Shown piece by piece: positions 9,122 to 17,425 of a stretch of 64,000 bases of DNA. How positions within the stretch are numbered: the stretch's first letter is position 1; each line of letters starts with the position of its first letter. The notes beneath the pieces are model-generated. The model saw nothing but the letters and a program-made list of their open reading frames with translations. It did not search any database and was not told where the DNA came from. Both the position numbers and the translations under genes were made by a program. The stretch comes from Acidaminococcus intestini DSM 21505 (GTDB lineage Bacteria; Bacillota; Negativicutes; Acidaminococcales; Acidaminococcaceae): positions 1 through 64,000 of the forward strand of contig NZ_AULA01000009.1 in assembly GCF_000425045.1 (NCBI RefSeq), given 5' to 3'.

Positions 9122-10240
9122 TTAGAAAATTACGCGCACAGGCGTAATGATATAGGTGTAGGAAGGATCATCAACGGGCATCATACGGGCAGGTGAAAGG
9201 GAGGAATTGGTTTCAAGGACCACTTGATCACAGGAAATGTTCTTGCAGAAATCCATCAGATACTTGGAGTTAAAGGCAATATTGAGCGGCAGTTCTTCTC
9301 CTGTCGTTACGCCTTCCATGATTTCCATGCCTTGCCCGCGGTCGCTGGCTGCACTGGAAAGGATCACCCGATCGGCTTCGATGTTGAGACGGATGATGTT
9401 GTATTCCCCTTGTGCAAAAAGGGAAACTCGCTGAATGGCCCGTTCCAGATCCTGGCGATTGAGAACCGACCGATTCTTGAAAGACGGAGGAATCGGTCTT
9501 GAATAATCAGGAAAAGTTCCTTCGATGAGACTAGATACAAGGCTGAGGCTTCCCATACGGACCAAGATCTTGCTGTCTTTTTGGATGATGGCTACATCTT
9601 CCGGCAGCTCCCCAGTCAGGTTATTGGCAATTTCCTTAAGGACGCGGGCCGGAATGAGCAGGGAATACTCGCTGTCGTCAGCCGTTTCTGGATCAGCCGA
9701 CTTGATGGCCAGACGATGTGTATTGGTTCCGACACAAGTGATGTGCTGCCCTTTTTTCTCCATGAAGACGCCCGTAAAAAGAGGCCGTGATTCATCAGTA
9801 GAACAAGCATAGACGGTTTGACGGATGAGCTGTCCCAGCAGATCTTCGGGCAAGGTCAGGATCCGTTCTCCTTCAAATTCAGGAAAAGACGGATAATCGT
9901 CACTTCCAATCAGGGGAATATGATAAGTACCCGTTTCACTAGTAAGCGTCAGTTCCTGGGTGCCTTCTTTTTGGGTCAACGTGAGAATGTCCGTAGAAAA
10001 CTTGGCCAAAAGATCCCCTAAGGATTGTGCAGGAACAAGGATGACTCCGTCTTCATTGCCATTGACTTCCAAAACCTTTTTCATGCTGAAGTTGACATCC
10101 ATAGCAACAAGTTCCAAAGTGTTGCCGTTAAGGCTCATATGGATACCAGAAAAAATAGGTGCGTTGGGGCTTGAGGAAATTGCTTTTTTAACGGTATTGA
10201 CAGCTTTGGCAAGCTGGGCACTTTCACAGGAAAACTGCAT
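9122..10240 (-). CDS. dnaN: DNA polymerase III sliding clamp (beta subunit)
   Basis: This 372-residue clamp has normal length and three repeated clamp domains. It begins MQFSCESAQLAKAVNTVKKAISS and ends with the conserved MMPVDDPSYTYIITPVRV. The dimeric ring encircles DNA and holds polymerase III. AAAGGAGG 8 bp before the ATG supports the start. A 277-bp spacer with DnaA-box-like sites separates it from dnaA. Confidence 0.97.
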   Translation of the reverse strand: MQFSCESAQLAKAVNTVKKAISSSPNAPIFSGIHMSLNGNTLELVAMDVNFSMKKVLEVNGNEDGVILVPAQSLGDLLAKFSTDILTLTQKEGTQELTLTSETGTYHIPLIGSDDYPSFPEFEGERILTLPEDLLGQLIRQTVYACSTDESRPLFTGVFMEKKGQHITCVGTNTHRLAIKSADPETADDSEYSLLIPARVLKEIANNLTGELPEDVAIIQKDSKILVRMGSLSLVSSLIEGTFPDYSRPIPPSFKNRSVLNRQDLERAIQRVSLFAQGEYNIIRLNIEADRVILSSAASDRGQGMEIMEGVTTGEELPLNIAFNSKYLMDFCKNISCDQVVLETNSSLSPARMMPVDDPSYTYIITPVRVIF

Positions 10241-10517
10241 GAGAAAACCTCCTTTAAGTGAGAACTCTAAAATATTAAAAGATAGCCGCCTTAGTAGTAG
10301 GGGCTGTGAATTTGTTCAAAAATCCTGAAATCCTTGATGTGGCCGTCTATTTCGCTGTTGATAAAGGTGTGGGAAAGTTGTTGATGGCTATCCACAAGTC
10401 CACAGGATTTTGGGGAAAAGAAGTTATAAACAGATTCATCCACAGTTTTTCCACAAAGTTATCCACGACCTGTGCATAATTCTGTGGATGATTATTAATT
10501 GAAGGAAATTAAAAAGA
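10241..10517. promoter_or_regulatory. dnaA-dnaN spacer with DnaA-box-like sites (possible origin part)
   Basis: A perfect box TGTGCATAA lies at 10471-10479. One-mismatch boxes lie at 10388-10396 (CTATCCACA), 10436-10444 (TCATCCACA), 10459-10467 (TTATCCACG) and 10483-10491 (TGTGGATGA). This resembles the dnaA-dnaN part of the split B. subtilis origin. The promoter of dnaN should also lie here. GGGGCTGTGAA at 10303 recurs in two terminators elsewhere in the window. Confidence 0.75.
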
Positions 10518-11894
10518 TCAGCCTTTCAGATGAGTGATATGCTTTTCGATTTCCTTGGCAAATTCGGTCTTTTCCTTGCTCTTGGAAAGAATCTTGTCAC
10601 AGGCGTGAAGGACTGTTGTGTGGTCACGGCCGCCAAAGGATTCGCCAATACGGGGTAGGGAAAGGTCCGTCAGGGTTCGTGCCAGATACATACCAATCTG
10701 ACGGGGCAGGGTGATATTAGCTGTTCGTTTCTTGGAAAGCAGGTCATTCAAGGTGATGTTGTAATACGATGCAATGTACTGCTGGATGGCTTCAATGGTA
10801 ATAGTCCTTGAAACCGGTGTTAGATTGAGATCCTTGAGGGCTTCGATGGCAAGTTCTTCCGTAATGGGTTCATTGGAAAATTGAGAATAGGCTCGAACCT
10901 TGGTATAGGCGCCTTCCAGTTCCCGGATGTTGGTGGAAATATTGCTGGCAATTAGGTTTGTTACGCTGTCTGGTACGCTGATATGATCCTTGAGGGCCAT
11001 GTTCTTCAAGATGGCAATCCTCGTTTCAAGGTCCGGCGGCTGGATATCCGCAATAAGTCCCCACGTAAATCGGCTTTTGAGGCGCTCTTCCAGTGTATCC
11101 AGTTCCGATGGTTTGCGGTCACTGGAAATGATGATCTGTTTTTCTGCTTTGTAGAGTGTTTCGAAGGTATGGAAGAATTCTTCCTGCGTCGATTCCTTTT
11201 TTCTCAAAAACTGGATATCGTCAATGAGCAGGACATCGATGTTGCGGTATTTATTGCGAAAGGCTTCTGTTGCATTGTTCTGGATGGAATTGATCAGTTC
11301 ATTGGTGAAAGTCTCACTGGATGTATAAAGGATCTTCATTTCCGGATGGTCCTGGTGAATCTTGTTGCCTATGGCATTCATGAGGTGCGTCTTGCCAAGT
11401 CCTGAATCGCTGTAAAGAAAAAGCGGGTTATAGACCTTGGCCGGCGCTTCGGCAACGGCTTTTGAAGCGGCATGGGCAAAGCGATTGGAATTGCCGATGA
11501 CGAAGTTTTCAAAGACGTATTTAGGAGACAGGTTGGAAGAAAAATCCTGACGCGGTCCCTTTTTGGGAATGAGGGGCTCCTTTGCTTTGGGTGCTGCAGC
11601 CCCGTGTCCAGGAAAAAGATCCTCTTCTTTATTTGCCAGGTCAGGACGAATCTCTACATCAAGGGTCATGGGCCGATTGAACTGACTTTTAAGGAATGCC
11701 TCAATAGGCTCTTTATAATTATTTATGATCCACTCTTTGGTGAAATCATTCATTACGTCAAGGAGCAGCGTATCTTCTGTAAGGGAACGCGGAACGGCCT
11801 GAGAAAGCCATTTTTTGCATCCCGACATCTTAGGAATGGACTGATCCCCATTTAGAAGGGTCTCCCATAAGGAAGAAAGGACGTCATTCTCCAT
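10518..11894 (-). CDS. dnaA: Chromosomal replication initiator DnaA
   Basis: This 458-residue initiator binds DnaA boxes and melts the origin. Domain I begins MENDVLSSLWETLL. Domain III has Walker A SDSGLGKT at 162-169, where the first glycine of the usual GGxGLGKT is serine. It also has Walker B VLLIDDIQFL and the sensor segment LEERLKSRFTWGL. Domain IV ends with the box-recognition signature GGRDHTTVLHACDKI. I chose the ATG at 11892-11894 because AAAGGTGG lies 8 bp upstream. The open frame reaches 12092, but those 66 extra residues overlap DnaA boxes and do not resemble DnaA. Confidence 0.97.
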   Translation of the reverse strand: MENDVLSSLWETLLNGDQSIPKMSGCKKWLSQAVPRSLTEDTLLLDVMNDFTKEWIINNYKEPIEAFLKSQFNRPMTLDVEIRPDLANKEEDLFPGHGAAAPKAKEPLIPKKGPRQDFSSNLSPKYVFENFVIGNSNRFAHAASKAVAEAPAKVYNPLFLYSDSGLGKTHLMNAIGNKIHQDHPEMKILYTSSETFTNELINSIQNNATEAFRNKYRNIDVLLIDDIQFLRKKESTQEEFFHTFETLYKAEKQIIISSDRKPSELDTLEERLKSRFTWGLIADIQPPDLETRIAILKNMALKDHISVPDSVTNLIASNISTNIRELEGAYTKVRAYSQFSNEPITEELAIEALKDLNLTPVSRTITIEAIQQYIASYYNITLNDLLSKKRTANITLPRQIGMYLARTLTDLSLPRIGESFGGRDHTTVLHACDKILSKSKEKTEFAKEIEKHITHLKG

Positions 11895-12434
11895 AAGTAA
11901 ACCACCTTTATCATCATTTTCTCGAATCCATATTATAGCATATTCGGGGTGAACTTTGGGGAGGAACTTTGCCAACCTGTGGAAAACATTGTGGACATGT
12001 GGATAACTTTTTAAGTTATGTAAAACAAAAAGATAAAAAAGACCGAAATCAAGGGAATACTGACTTTGTGCACAAGAAAAAAGCTTATGCACAGAAAGTT
12101 ATCCACAGGTGTGTATAACTTTGGGGAAAAGTATGAAAAAATCAATGGTTTTAGCATGTTCCCGAATATATGTTTTGTATATAATTTACATGAAGGTGAA
12201 AAGGGATAGTCAGGGCCTCGTTTTTGTGAAATGGACAGAAACAACATTTTGGTAAGATATTCTATTTTTATATGATGATTTTGTATCGCATAATAGATGA
12301 GGAAAACGAAAAGGAAAAGGAGAAAAGAAAAGGTTCTTTTCTGTGTATAAATCGTTAATGTTCGGAAATGGGAAAATTTCCCCTTTATGTGAGGAAACAT
12401 CCCTATTTTCCTATGGAAATGCCTATTACTCTGT

Positions 12435-12473
12435 CTGTGGATAAAAAAGCAGGTTTTTCTGCTTTTTCCACAG
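12435..12473. repeat. Hairpin containing a DnaA box in oriC
   Basis: CTGTGG then A-rich sequence and AAAAAGCAG pairs with CTGCTTTTT and CCACAG around a GTTTTT loop. The 5' arm includes the box TGTGGATAA (12436-12444), and a 3-nt bulge interrupts the stem. Confidence 0.55.
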
Positions 12474-12490
12474 GCAAGAAGAAAAAGACC

Positions 12491-12676
12491 GGACTTATAC
12501 ACAGTTATCCACAGCTTTTAACGGTTATCCCCAGAAGTTTGTGGAAAACTTTCAAACCCTGTCCCCGTGGGCAAATTGAAATAGATAAAGTAGGAATCAC
12601 GGTGGAAAAAGGCTGGGCCTTGTGGAAAAAAGAGGACTTATACACAGCTTTTTGAAAACAGCCTGTGTATAAGTCC
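12491..12676. repeat. Three copies of a 14-bp repeat carrying a DnaA box
   Basis: GGACTTATACACAG occurs at 12491-12504 and 12634-12647. Its exact complement CTGTGTATAAGTCC is at 12663-12676. The last two copies form a 14-bp perfect inverted repeat with a 15-nt loop. Each contains the box TTATACACA. Confidence 0.8.
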
Positions 12677-12737
12677 GGTGGATGAAAGGAAAAAGGAGGG
12701 AATTGTTCGGGAAATGCATTCTTTTTCTTAAAATGGT

Positions 12738-12765
12738 AAAAAAAAAAAGCCGCCCTATTGGCGGC
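12738..12765 (-). terminator. Terminator of tRNA-Gly
   Basis: Stem GCCGCC/GGCGGC with a 5-nt loop is followed on the minus strand by a run of 11 T. It separates the tRNA transcript from oriC. Confidence 0.9.
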
Positions 12766-12781
12766 AACACATTTTTTGAAG

Positions 12782-12855
12782 TGGAGCGGGCAATGGGAAT
12801 CGAACCCACCTCTAAAGCTTGGGAAGCTTTCATTCTACCAATGAACTATGCCCGC
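12782..12855 (-). tRNA. tRNA-Gly (anticodon CCC)
   Basis: A 74-nt cloverleaf reads GCGGGCA...TGCCCGC-T-CCA. The anticodon stem AAAGC/GCTTT holds loop TTCCCAA, so the anticodon is CCC, reading GGG. The T-loop is TTCGATT and CCA is encoded. It is followed by a strong terminator and preceded by its own promoter. Confidence 0.95.
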
Positions 12856-12866
12856 ATAACAACACT

Positions 12867-12895
12867 ATTTTACCAAAGAAAGCGGTGTTTGTAAA
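12867..12895 (-). promoter_or_regulatory. Promoter of tRNA-Gly
   Basis: On the minus strand TTTACA and TAAAAT are separated by 17 bp, with the -10 about 11 bp before the tRNA. Confidence 0.7.
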
Positions 12896-12942
12896 GGGAA
12901 AAGCAAGAGGAATCTTAGGATGATTTCAAAAGGTTCACTTGA

Positions 12943-12951
12943 TGCTATAAT
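12943..12951 (+). promoter_or_regulatory. Extended -10 promoter of the esterase gene
   Basis: TGCTATAAT forms an extended -10 about 30 bp before the ATG. The -35 is weak. Confidence 0.6.
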
Positions 12952-12979
12952 GAAAAAAAATTCAAAGGAGGCTTTTCCA

Positions 12980-13960
12980 ATGAAAGATAAAATGATTCTG
13001 GCCCTTTTGCTGGGAATTATTTCCTTTAGTGGCAATGCGTTTGCTGCAGTAAAACCAACTGAGGCCATACCCAGCAAGATCCTTGATGTCACGCTTACGA
13101 GAAATAAGATCACTTCCATTCCTGACGTGGTCTATGAGCAGGTCCCTCAGCGGGGATATCCTAGCAGAGCGATGAAAATGGACTTATTCATTCCTGAGAC
13201 GAAGGATAAAAAGCCACTCATTCTTTATATTCCAGGCGGCGGCTTCATCTCGGCCAATAAGAACAACATGCCACAGCTCGTGAACCATTTGGCAGAACAA
13301 GGCTATGTCGTGGCCGCGGTTGAGTACCGTGTGGCACCTACGGTCAAATTCCCTGCTCCTTTGGAAGATATCAAGGCGGCCCTGCGCTTTCTAAGGGCCC
13401 ATCAAGACCAGTATGGCATTGATCCCCAGCGGGTCGGCGTCGTTGGCGGCAGTGCCGGTGGTTATTTAACCGCTCTCATGGCAACGACCAGCGGCAGCAG
13501 GGAATTTGATAAGGGAGATTATCTTCATGAAAAAAGTGATATCACCTGTGCTGTTGACCTGTATGGTCTTTCCGATTTGACCCGGATTGGGGCTGATTAT
13601 TCCAAACAGGTACAGGCCCTTCATGCTTCCAGTGGCGCTACAGAAGCCCTGTGGGTCAATGGAAGCGGTGTTTTTGGCGGCAAGGATGGCGGTATTTCTG
13701 CCGATCAAAAGGCCGCACAGCAGGCTAATCCCATTACATACATTTCTTCGACCTCGGCTCCTTTGATGCTCATGCATGGCACGGCCGATACGGTAGTTTC
13801 GCCCAGTCAGACAGATATCCTTTTTCAAGCCCTCCAGAAAAAGAAGATTCCCAGTGAGCGCTATCTAGTTCCCCATGCGCCTCATGGCGGCGTCTACTGG
13901 ATCCAGCCCAAGGTACTTGAAACGATTACCGCTTATTTTGACCGCTATCTCAAAGGCTAA
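12980..13960 (+). CDS. Exported alpha/beta-hydrolase (carboxylesterase family)
   Basis: This protein has 326 residues. The N-terminus MKDKMILALLLGIISFSGNAFA is a signal peptide ending in an AxA site, so it acts outside the inner membrane. The fold shows an oxyanion motif IPGGGF, the nucleophile in GGSAGGYL (GxSxG), an acid in HGTADTVV and the histidine in PHAPHGG. This is the BD-FAE/lipase-like esterase architecture, acting on ester substrates that cannot be named. AAAGGAGG 7 bp before the ATG at 12980 fixes the start. A bidirectional terminator follows. Confidence 0.88.
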   Translation: MKDKMILALLLGIISFSGNAFAAVKPTEAIPSKILDVTLTRNKITSIPDVVYEQVPQRGYPSRAMKMDLFIPETKDKKPLILYIPGGGFISANKNNMPQLVNHLAEQGYVVAAVEYRVAPTVKFPAPLEDIKAALRFLRAHQDQYGIDPQRVGVVGGSAGGYLTALMATTSGSREFDKGDYLHEKSDITCAVDLYGLSDLTRIGADYSKQVQALHASSGATEALWVNGSGVFGGKDGGISADQKAAQQANPITYISSTSAPLMLMHGTADTVVSPSQTDILFQALQKKKIPSERYLVPHAPHGGVYWIQPKVLETITAYFDRYLKG

Positions 13961-13970
13961 GCGACGGCAG

Positions 13971-14037
13971 AAAAAAAGGCTGTGAAAAATGACGGTATCT
14001 GGATTCCCTTCATTTCCTCACAGCCTCTTTTGTTGTT
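13971..14037. terminator. Bidirectional terminator after the esterase
   Basis: GGCTGTGA (13978-13985) pairs with TCACAGCC (14018-14025), and inner AAATGA/TCATTT lengthens the stem. The plus side continues TCTTTTGTTGTT and the minus side has seven T (13971-13977). It can end both the esterase and the small minus-strand ORF. Confidence 0.8.
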
Positions 14038-14163
14038 CCAGTCGTTGACGAAAGTCTATCGTGCGGTGCGGGGAATCTTCTCCCTAAAAAATAAAGGAAA
14101 AAGCAGCGTCAAACCGCAATGAATGGATGTCTGCCCCGCCTTTTGCGTCGGAGTTCCTTTGCC

Positions 14164-14247
14164 TTATTTTCGCTTTAAGCCTGTCATCATCGTAAGGGAA
14201 AAGAAAAGAACGTTCAGCCAAGCAAATGTTTTATGTGCTTTCATCAT
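14164..14247 (-). CDS. Small single-span membrane peptide (26-27 residues), unknown
   Basis: The ORF encodes MMKAHKTFAWLNVLFFSLTM followed by MTGLKRK. It has basic ends and a hydrophobic core of about 17 residues, as in a one-helix membrane peptide. A strong AAGGAGG lies 3 bp before the first ATG and 6 bp before the second, so the second (14242-14244) is more likely used. A TTGACA promoter lies upstream and a bidirectional terminator downstream. I do not recognise the sequence. It could be a regulatory membrane peptide or a type I toxin-like peptide, and no antisense RNA is evident. Confidence 0.55.
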   Translation of the reverse strand: MMKAHKTFAWLNVLFFSLTMMTGLKRK

Positions 14248-14278
14248 GGGCCTCCTTTATCAAACAATCCTTTTCCCT

Positions 14279-14308
14279 AGTTTACTATGACAAACTCACA
14301 CTTGTCAA
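14279..14308 (-). promoter_or_regulatory. Promoter of the small membrane peptide
   Basis: The minus strand carries TTGACA (14303-14308) and TAAACT (14279-14284) with an 18-bp spacer, about 32 bp before the ATG. Confidence 0.6.
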
Positions 14309-14363
14309 AAGCAAAAAAGAACCTGTATTTTGGGAAGGGAGTGTCCCACGGGGCGGGACTTTA

Positions 14364-14372
14364 TGATATAAT
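14364..14372 (+). promoter_or_regulatory. Extended -10 promoter of the xpt operon
   Basis: TGATATAAT is followed after 45 bp by the xpt start. A GTCCC..GGGAC dyad just upstream (about 14343-14359) could be an operator. No purine-riboswitch core is visible. Confidence 0.6.
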
Positions 14373-14417
14373 GCTACTTTACATAAGCGTGTTTTTATGA
14401 TTGGAAAGGGGTAAGTC

Positions 14418-15002
14418 ATGGCTGAATTGAATTTACTGCAAAAAAAGATTCTCGCTGACGGTATCATCAAGAGTGGGGATGTCCTCAAGGTGGACAGCTT
14501 CCTGAATCATCAGATCGATGTTCCTTTTATCAGCGAACTGGGGAAAATCTTCAAGAAACTCTTTGCCAGCCGTCCAGTTACAAAAATCCTCACCATTGAG
14601 GCATCGGGCATTGGGATTGCTTGTCTGACAGCAATCCATATGGGTGTACCAGTGGTCTTTGCTAAAAAATCAGCGGGCAGCAACATGGATGCCGATGTAT
14701 ACAGCACGGAAATCAAGTCCTTCACCCATAATAAAACAAATCATGTCATTGTTTCCAAAAAATATCTCAACGGCGGAGATCATATCCTTATCATCGATGA
14801 TTTTCTTGCCAATGGCTGTGCCGTTGAAGGATTGATGGACCTTGTCGACCAAGCTGGCGGGACTGTCGAAGGGGTTGGTATCTGTATTGAAAAAGGATTC
14901 CAAGGAGGCGGTGATGCCCTGCGGAAAAAAGGCGTCAATCTCAAGAGCCTTGCTATCATTGAAAAAATGGATGCCAAGACGGGAACCATTGTGTTCCGCT
15001 GA
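14418..15002 (+). CDS. xpt: Xanthine phosphoribosyltransferase
   Basis: This 194-residue enzyme converts xanthine and PRPP to XMP for purine salvage. The PRPP-binding motif is HILIIDDFLANGCA (about residues 122-135), and the N-terminus MAELNLLQKKILADGIIKSG and EASGIG segment match Xpt. Length is normal. AAAGGGG precedes the ATG. The permease gene follows after 15 bp, the common xpt-pbuX arrangement. Confidence 0.95.
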   Translation: MAELNLLQKKILADGIIKSGDVLKVDSFLNHQIDVPFISELGKIFKKLFASRPVTKILTIEASGIGIACLTAIHMGVPVVFAKKSAGSNMDADVYSTEIKSFTHNKTNHVIVSKKYLNGGDHILIIDDFLANGCAVEGLMDLVDQAGGTVEGVGICIEKGFQGGGDALRKKGVNLKSLAIIEKMDAKTGTIVFR

Positions 15003-15017
15003 TGAAGGAGGCTGCTG

Positions 15018-16337
15018 ATGGATAGAGAAAAAGATCCAATCTACGAACTGGATGGAAAGATTTCCTTTGAAAAAGCGATTCCTTTTGGGCTCCAGCATGT
15101 CCTTGCCATGTTTGTTGCCAATATTGCTCCGATCCTGATTGTAGCGGGTGCTGTCAAATTATCTACAGAGGAAACGGGTGCTCTTGTCCAGGCAGCCATG
15201 ATCATTGCCGGGATTGGTTCCCTTTTTCAGCTCTATCCGCTAGGGCCCCTGGGTTCAGGACTTCCCATCATCATGGGAATCAGTTTCACTTTTGTCTCTA
15301 CCTTCTGCGTCATTGGTGCTAAATATGGTTATGGTGCTGTTTTGGGCGCGGCCCTTGTAGGCGGCCTTCTTGAAGGTCTTATTGGAATGGGGGCTAAGTA
15401 CTGGCGCCGATTCATTCCTCCTATTGTTTCGGCCAGTGTCGTCACGGCCATCGGGTTTTCCCTCTTAGGTATTGGAGCCAACTCTTTTGGCGGCGGCTTT
15501 GGCAATCCTCATTTCGGGGAACCCAAATTCCTCATCGTAGGGACCATTACCCTTCTCAGCTGTCTTATCTTCAATATCAAGGCCAAACATTTTTATAAGC
15601 AGCTTTCTGTTCTGTTTGGTCTTGTTGTAGGGTATATTGCAGCTGCTTTTCTTGGCATGGTGGATTTATCAAGGATGACTCAGGTGGGACTTTTTTCCCT
15701 GCCGATGCCGCTTCCCTATGCTTTGGAATTTCGACCTGATGCCATTTTTTCTGTATTCCTTATTTTCCTTGTCTCTGCTACGGAAACCTTAGGGGATACT
15801 TCGGCCCTAGCTGCCATGGGCATGGGAAGGGATGCGTCAGATGGTGAAATCCGAGGATCCATTGCCGTTGACGGGTTTATTAGTTCCTTGTCCAGTCTTT
15901 TTGGCTGCCTTCCCATTACGTCCTTCAGCCAGAATGTCGGTCTTGTCGCCATGACCCATGTTGTTAATCGTAAGGCCATTGCCAGCGGCGCCCTGATCAT
16001 GATCCTTGCTGGCCTTTTCCCTGCTTTTGGAGTTATCTTGGCCTCCCTTCCTGACGCTGTTCTTGGTGGATGTACTCTTATGATGTTTGGCTCCATTGTC
16101 GTCAGCGGCGTTCGGATGCTTGCCGGCTGTGGTTTTACTCAGCGCAATATGAGCATTGCGGCGCTTTCTCTTTCCATTGGAATTGGTTTTACGCAAACGC
16201 CAGCTATTTTCAAGATGTTTCCGACAATCATCAAGTCCGTCTTTGCTGAAAACTGTGTGGCCGTTGTCTTTGTTGTTGCTTTTGCGCTGAATCTCATCTT
16301 CCCCAGTGAACTTGAAATGGAAAAAATGAATCAGTAA
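15018..16337 (+). CDS. pbuX: NCS2-family xanthine/purine permease
   Basis: This 439-residue membrane protein has about 12-14 hydrophobic segments. The start region FGLQHVLAMFVANIAPILIV and later SATETLGDTSALAAMGMGRD and GCLPITSFSQNVGLVAMTHV are NCS2 (nucleobase/ascorbate transporter) signatures. With xpt immediately upstream it most likely imports xanthine by proton symport, though urate or uracil cannot be excluded. AGGAGG sits 7 bp before the ATG. Confidence 0.9.
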   Translation: MDREKDPIYELDGKISFEKAIPFGLQHVLAMFVANIAPILIVAGAVKLSTEETGALVQAAMIIAGIGSLFQLYPLGPLGSGLPIIMGISFTFVSTFCVIGAKYGYGAVLGAALVGGLLEGLIGMGAKYWRRFIPPIVSASVVTAIGFSLLGIGANSFGGGFGNPHFGEPKFLIVGTITLLSCLIFNIKAKHFYKQLSVLFGLVVGYIAAAFLGMVDLSRMTQVGLFSLPMPLPYALEFRPDAIFSVFLIFLVSATETLGDTSALAAMGMGRDASDGEIRGSIAVDGFISSLSSLFGCLPITSFSQNVGLVAMTHVVNRKAIASGALIMILAGLFPAFGVILASLPDAVLGGCTLMMFGSIVVSGVRMLAGCGFTQRNMSIAALSLSIGIGFTQTPAIFKMFPTIIKSVFAENCVAVVFVVAFALNLIFPSELEMEKMNQ

Positions 16338-16358
16338 CTCCCAGAAAGGAATGGAACC

Positions 16359-17282
16359 ATGGACTTAGGTGATCTGCTAACCTTGCAGGGGACCCTTTTC
16401 CTCTTGATGCTTCTTGGCGCTTATTTGACCAAAAAAGGAGTCATTACCAAAGAAGGAAAGCGCTGTCTGACGGATCTTGTTGTCTATGTGATCCTTCCCT
16501 GTACAATCTTTAAGTCCTGTTTTGTCGATACGGGGACCAATTTTGCAGCTGTTGGTGCCCTTTTGCTTTTGCTTTCCCTTGTCATTGAAGTGGGGTCCTT
16601 ATTCTTTAACCAAGTGCTTTATCGGCGTTACAGCGGGGAGAAACGCAAGGTTCTTCAATATGGGACGCTCGTTCCCAACAGCGGTTTTTTGGGTACGCCA
16701 ATTGCAGAGGGAGTCTATCATGATCTAGGGGTCCTTTATGCCGCGATTTTTCTGATTCCTGTCCGTATTTTCATGTGGTCTTTTGGAACAAGTTATTTCA
16801 TGGCCCAGGAAGGCATGAGCAAAAAGGAGTTATGCCGAAAGGTTATTACCCATCCCTGCCTCATTGCTGTTTTTCTGAGCCTTGCTGTCATGATTTTGAG
16901 AATCAACCTGCCAAGCGTCCTTAAGGTGACCGTTCTTGCTATCAGTAAATGTAATTCTGCCATTGCTATGTTTGTTGTGGGAACGGTCCTTGCAGAAGCT
17001 CCCACGTGGAAAATCTTTGATTTTGATACGGTTTATTACTGCGTAATCCGGCTTATTTTCCTGCCTTTATTAACCTTATTCCTGGGACGCGTTATGGGAT
17101 TATCCGGTGCCAGTCTGGGTGTCGCTGTCCTTATGATGGGCATGCCAGCCGGAGCGACGACATCGATTTTTCCTTCCCTTTATGGCGGTGACGCACGCCT
17201 GGGGACTAGCTGTGTCATTCTTTCTGTTCTTCTTTCCATGGTAACTCTTCCTCTTTGGATTTATCTCGTCCATTTATCTTAA
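16359..17282 (+). CDS. AEC (auxin efflux carrier) family transporter
   Basis: This 307-residue protein has about ten membrane segments and the AEC pattern LLMLLGAYLTKKGVITKEG, VYVILPCTIFKSC and NSGFLGTPIAEGVYHDLG, with the second-half MPAGATTSIFPSLYGGD. Bacterial members carry malate, malonate or other organic acids. It lies 21 bp after the permease, preceded by AGAAAGGA, and is probably the last gene of the xpt operon. Its link to purine salvage is unclear. Confidence 0.85.
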   Translation: MDLGDLLTLQGTLFLLMLLGAYLTKKGVITKEGKRCLTDLVVYVILPCTIFKSCFVDTGTNFAAVGALLLLLSLVIEVGSLFFNQVLYRRYSGEKRKVLQYGTLVPNSGFLGTPIAEGVYHDLGVLYAAIFLIPVRIFMWSFGTSYFMAQEGMSKKELCRKVITHPCLIAVFLSLAVMILRINLPSVLKVTVLAISKCNSAIAMFVVGTVLAEAPTWKIFDFDTVYYCVIRLIFLPLLTLFLGRVMGLSGASLGVAVLMMGMPAGATTSIFPSLYGGDARLGTSCVILSVLLSMVTLPLWIYLVHLS

Positions 17283-17390
17283 TCCGCCAGAAGATTCCCT
17301 TCTTTAAGGTAGGAAATGAATGGCAGGTGACTGCGTGGAATCGATGCCCACGGAAGCCATAAATCCACCGTGGATAGTCTTGGTGATGCT

Positions 17391-17425
17391 CATTTTTATT
17401 ATATAATCAGCATATAATAAAAATG
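17391..17425. repeat. Perfect 14-bp inverted repeat after the AEC gene
   Basis: CATTTTTATTATAT and ATATAATAAAAATG flank the 7-nt AATCAGC. It lies directly against the left end of the ISL3 remnant and may be the old terminator of the xpt operon. Its AT-only stem is weak as a terminator. Confidence 0.6.

Larger units (their letters stand above)
11895..12737. promoter_or_regulatory. Main oriC-like region upstream of dnaA
   Basis: No gene is seen in this AT-rich stretch. Perfect TTATNCACA boxes or complements lie at 11998-12006, 12085-12093, 12099-12107, 12110-12118, 12436-12444, 12495-12503, 12505-12513, 12638-12646 and 12664-12672, with a variant at 12525-12533. Three sit within 34 bp at 12085-12118. 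The low-GC stretch 12121-12330 is a candidate unwinding element. The dnaA promoter must also be here, so autoregulation by DnaA is likely. Repeats within this region are listed separately. Confidence 0.85.

Noticed and set aside
11895-12092. N-terminal extension of DnaA by 66 residues
   Set aside because: The extra part covers DnaA boxes, has no ribosome site and does not resemble DnaA domain I. The start at 11894 has AAAGGTGG and fits the family.
12011-12502. Minus-strand ORF of 163 codons in oriC
   Set aside because: Phe/Tyr-rich translation of AT-rich DNA full of DnaA boxes, and no ribosome site.
14330-14417. Purine riboswitch before xpt
   Set aside because: The leader from the -10 to the ATG is only about 45 nt and lacks the conserved three-way junction sequences.
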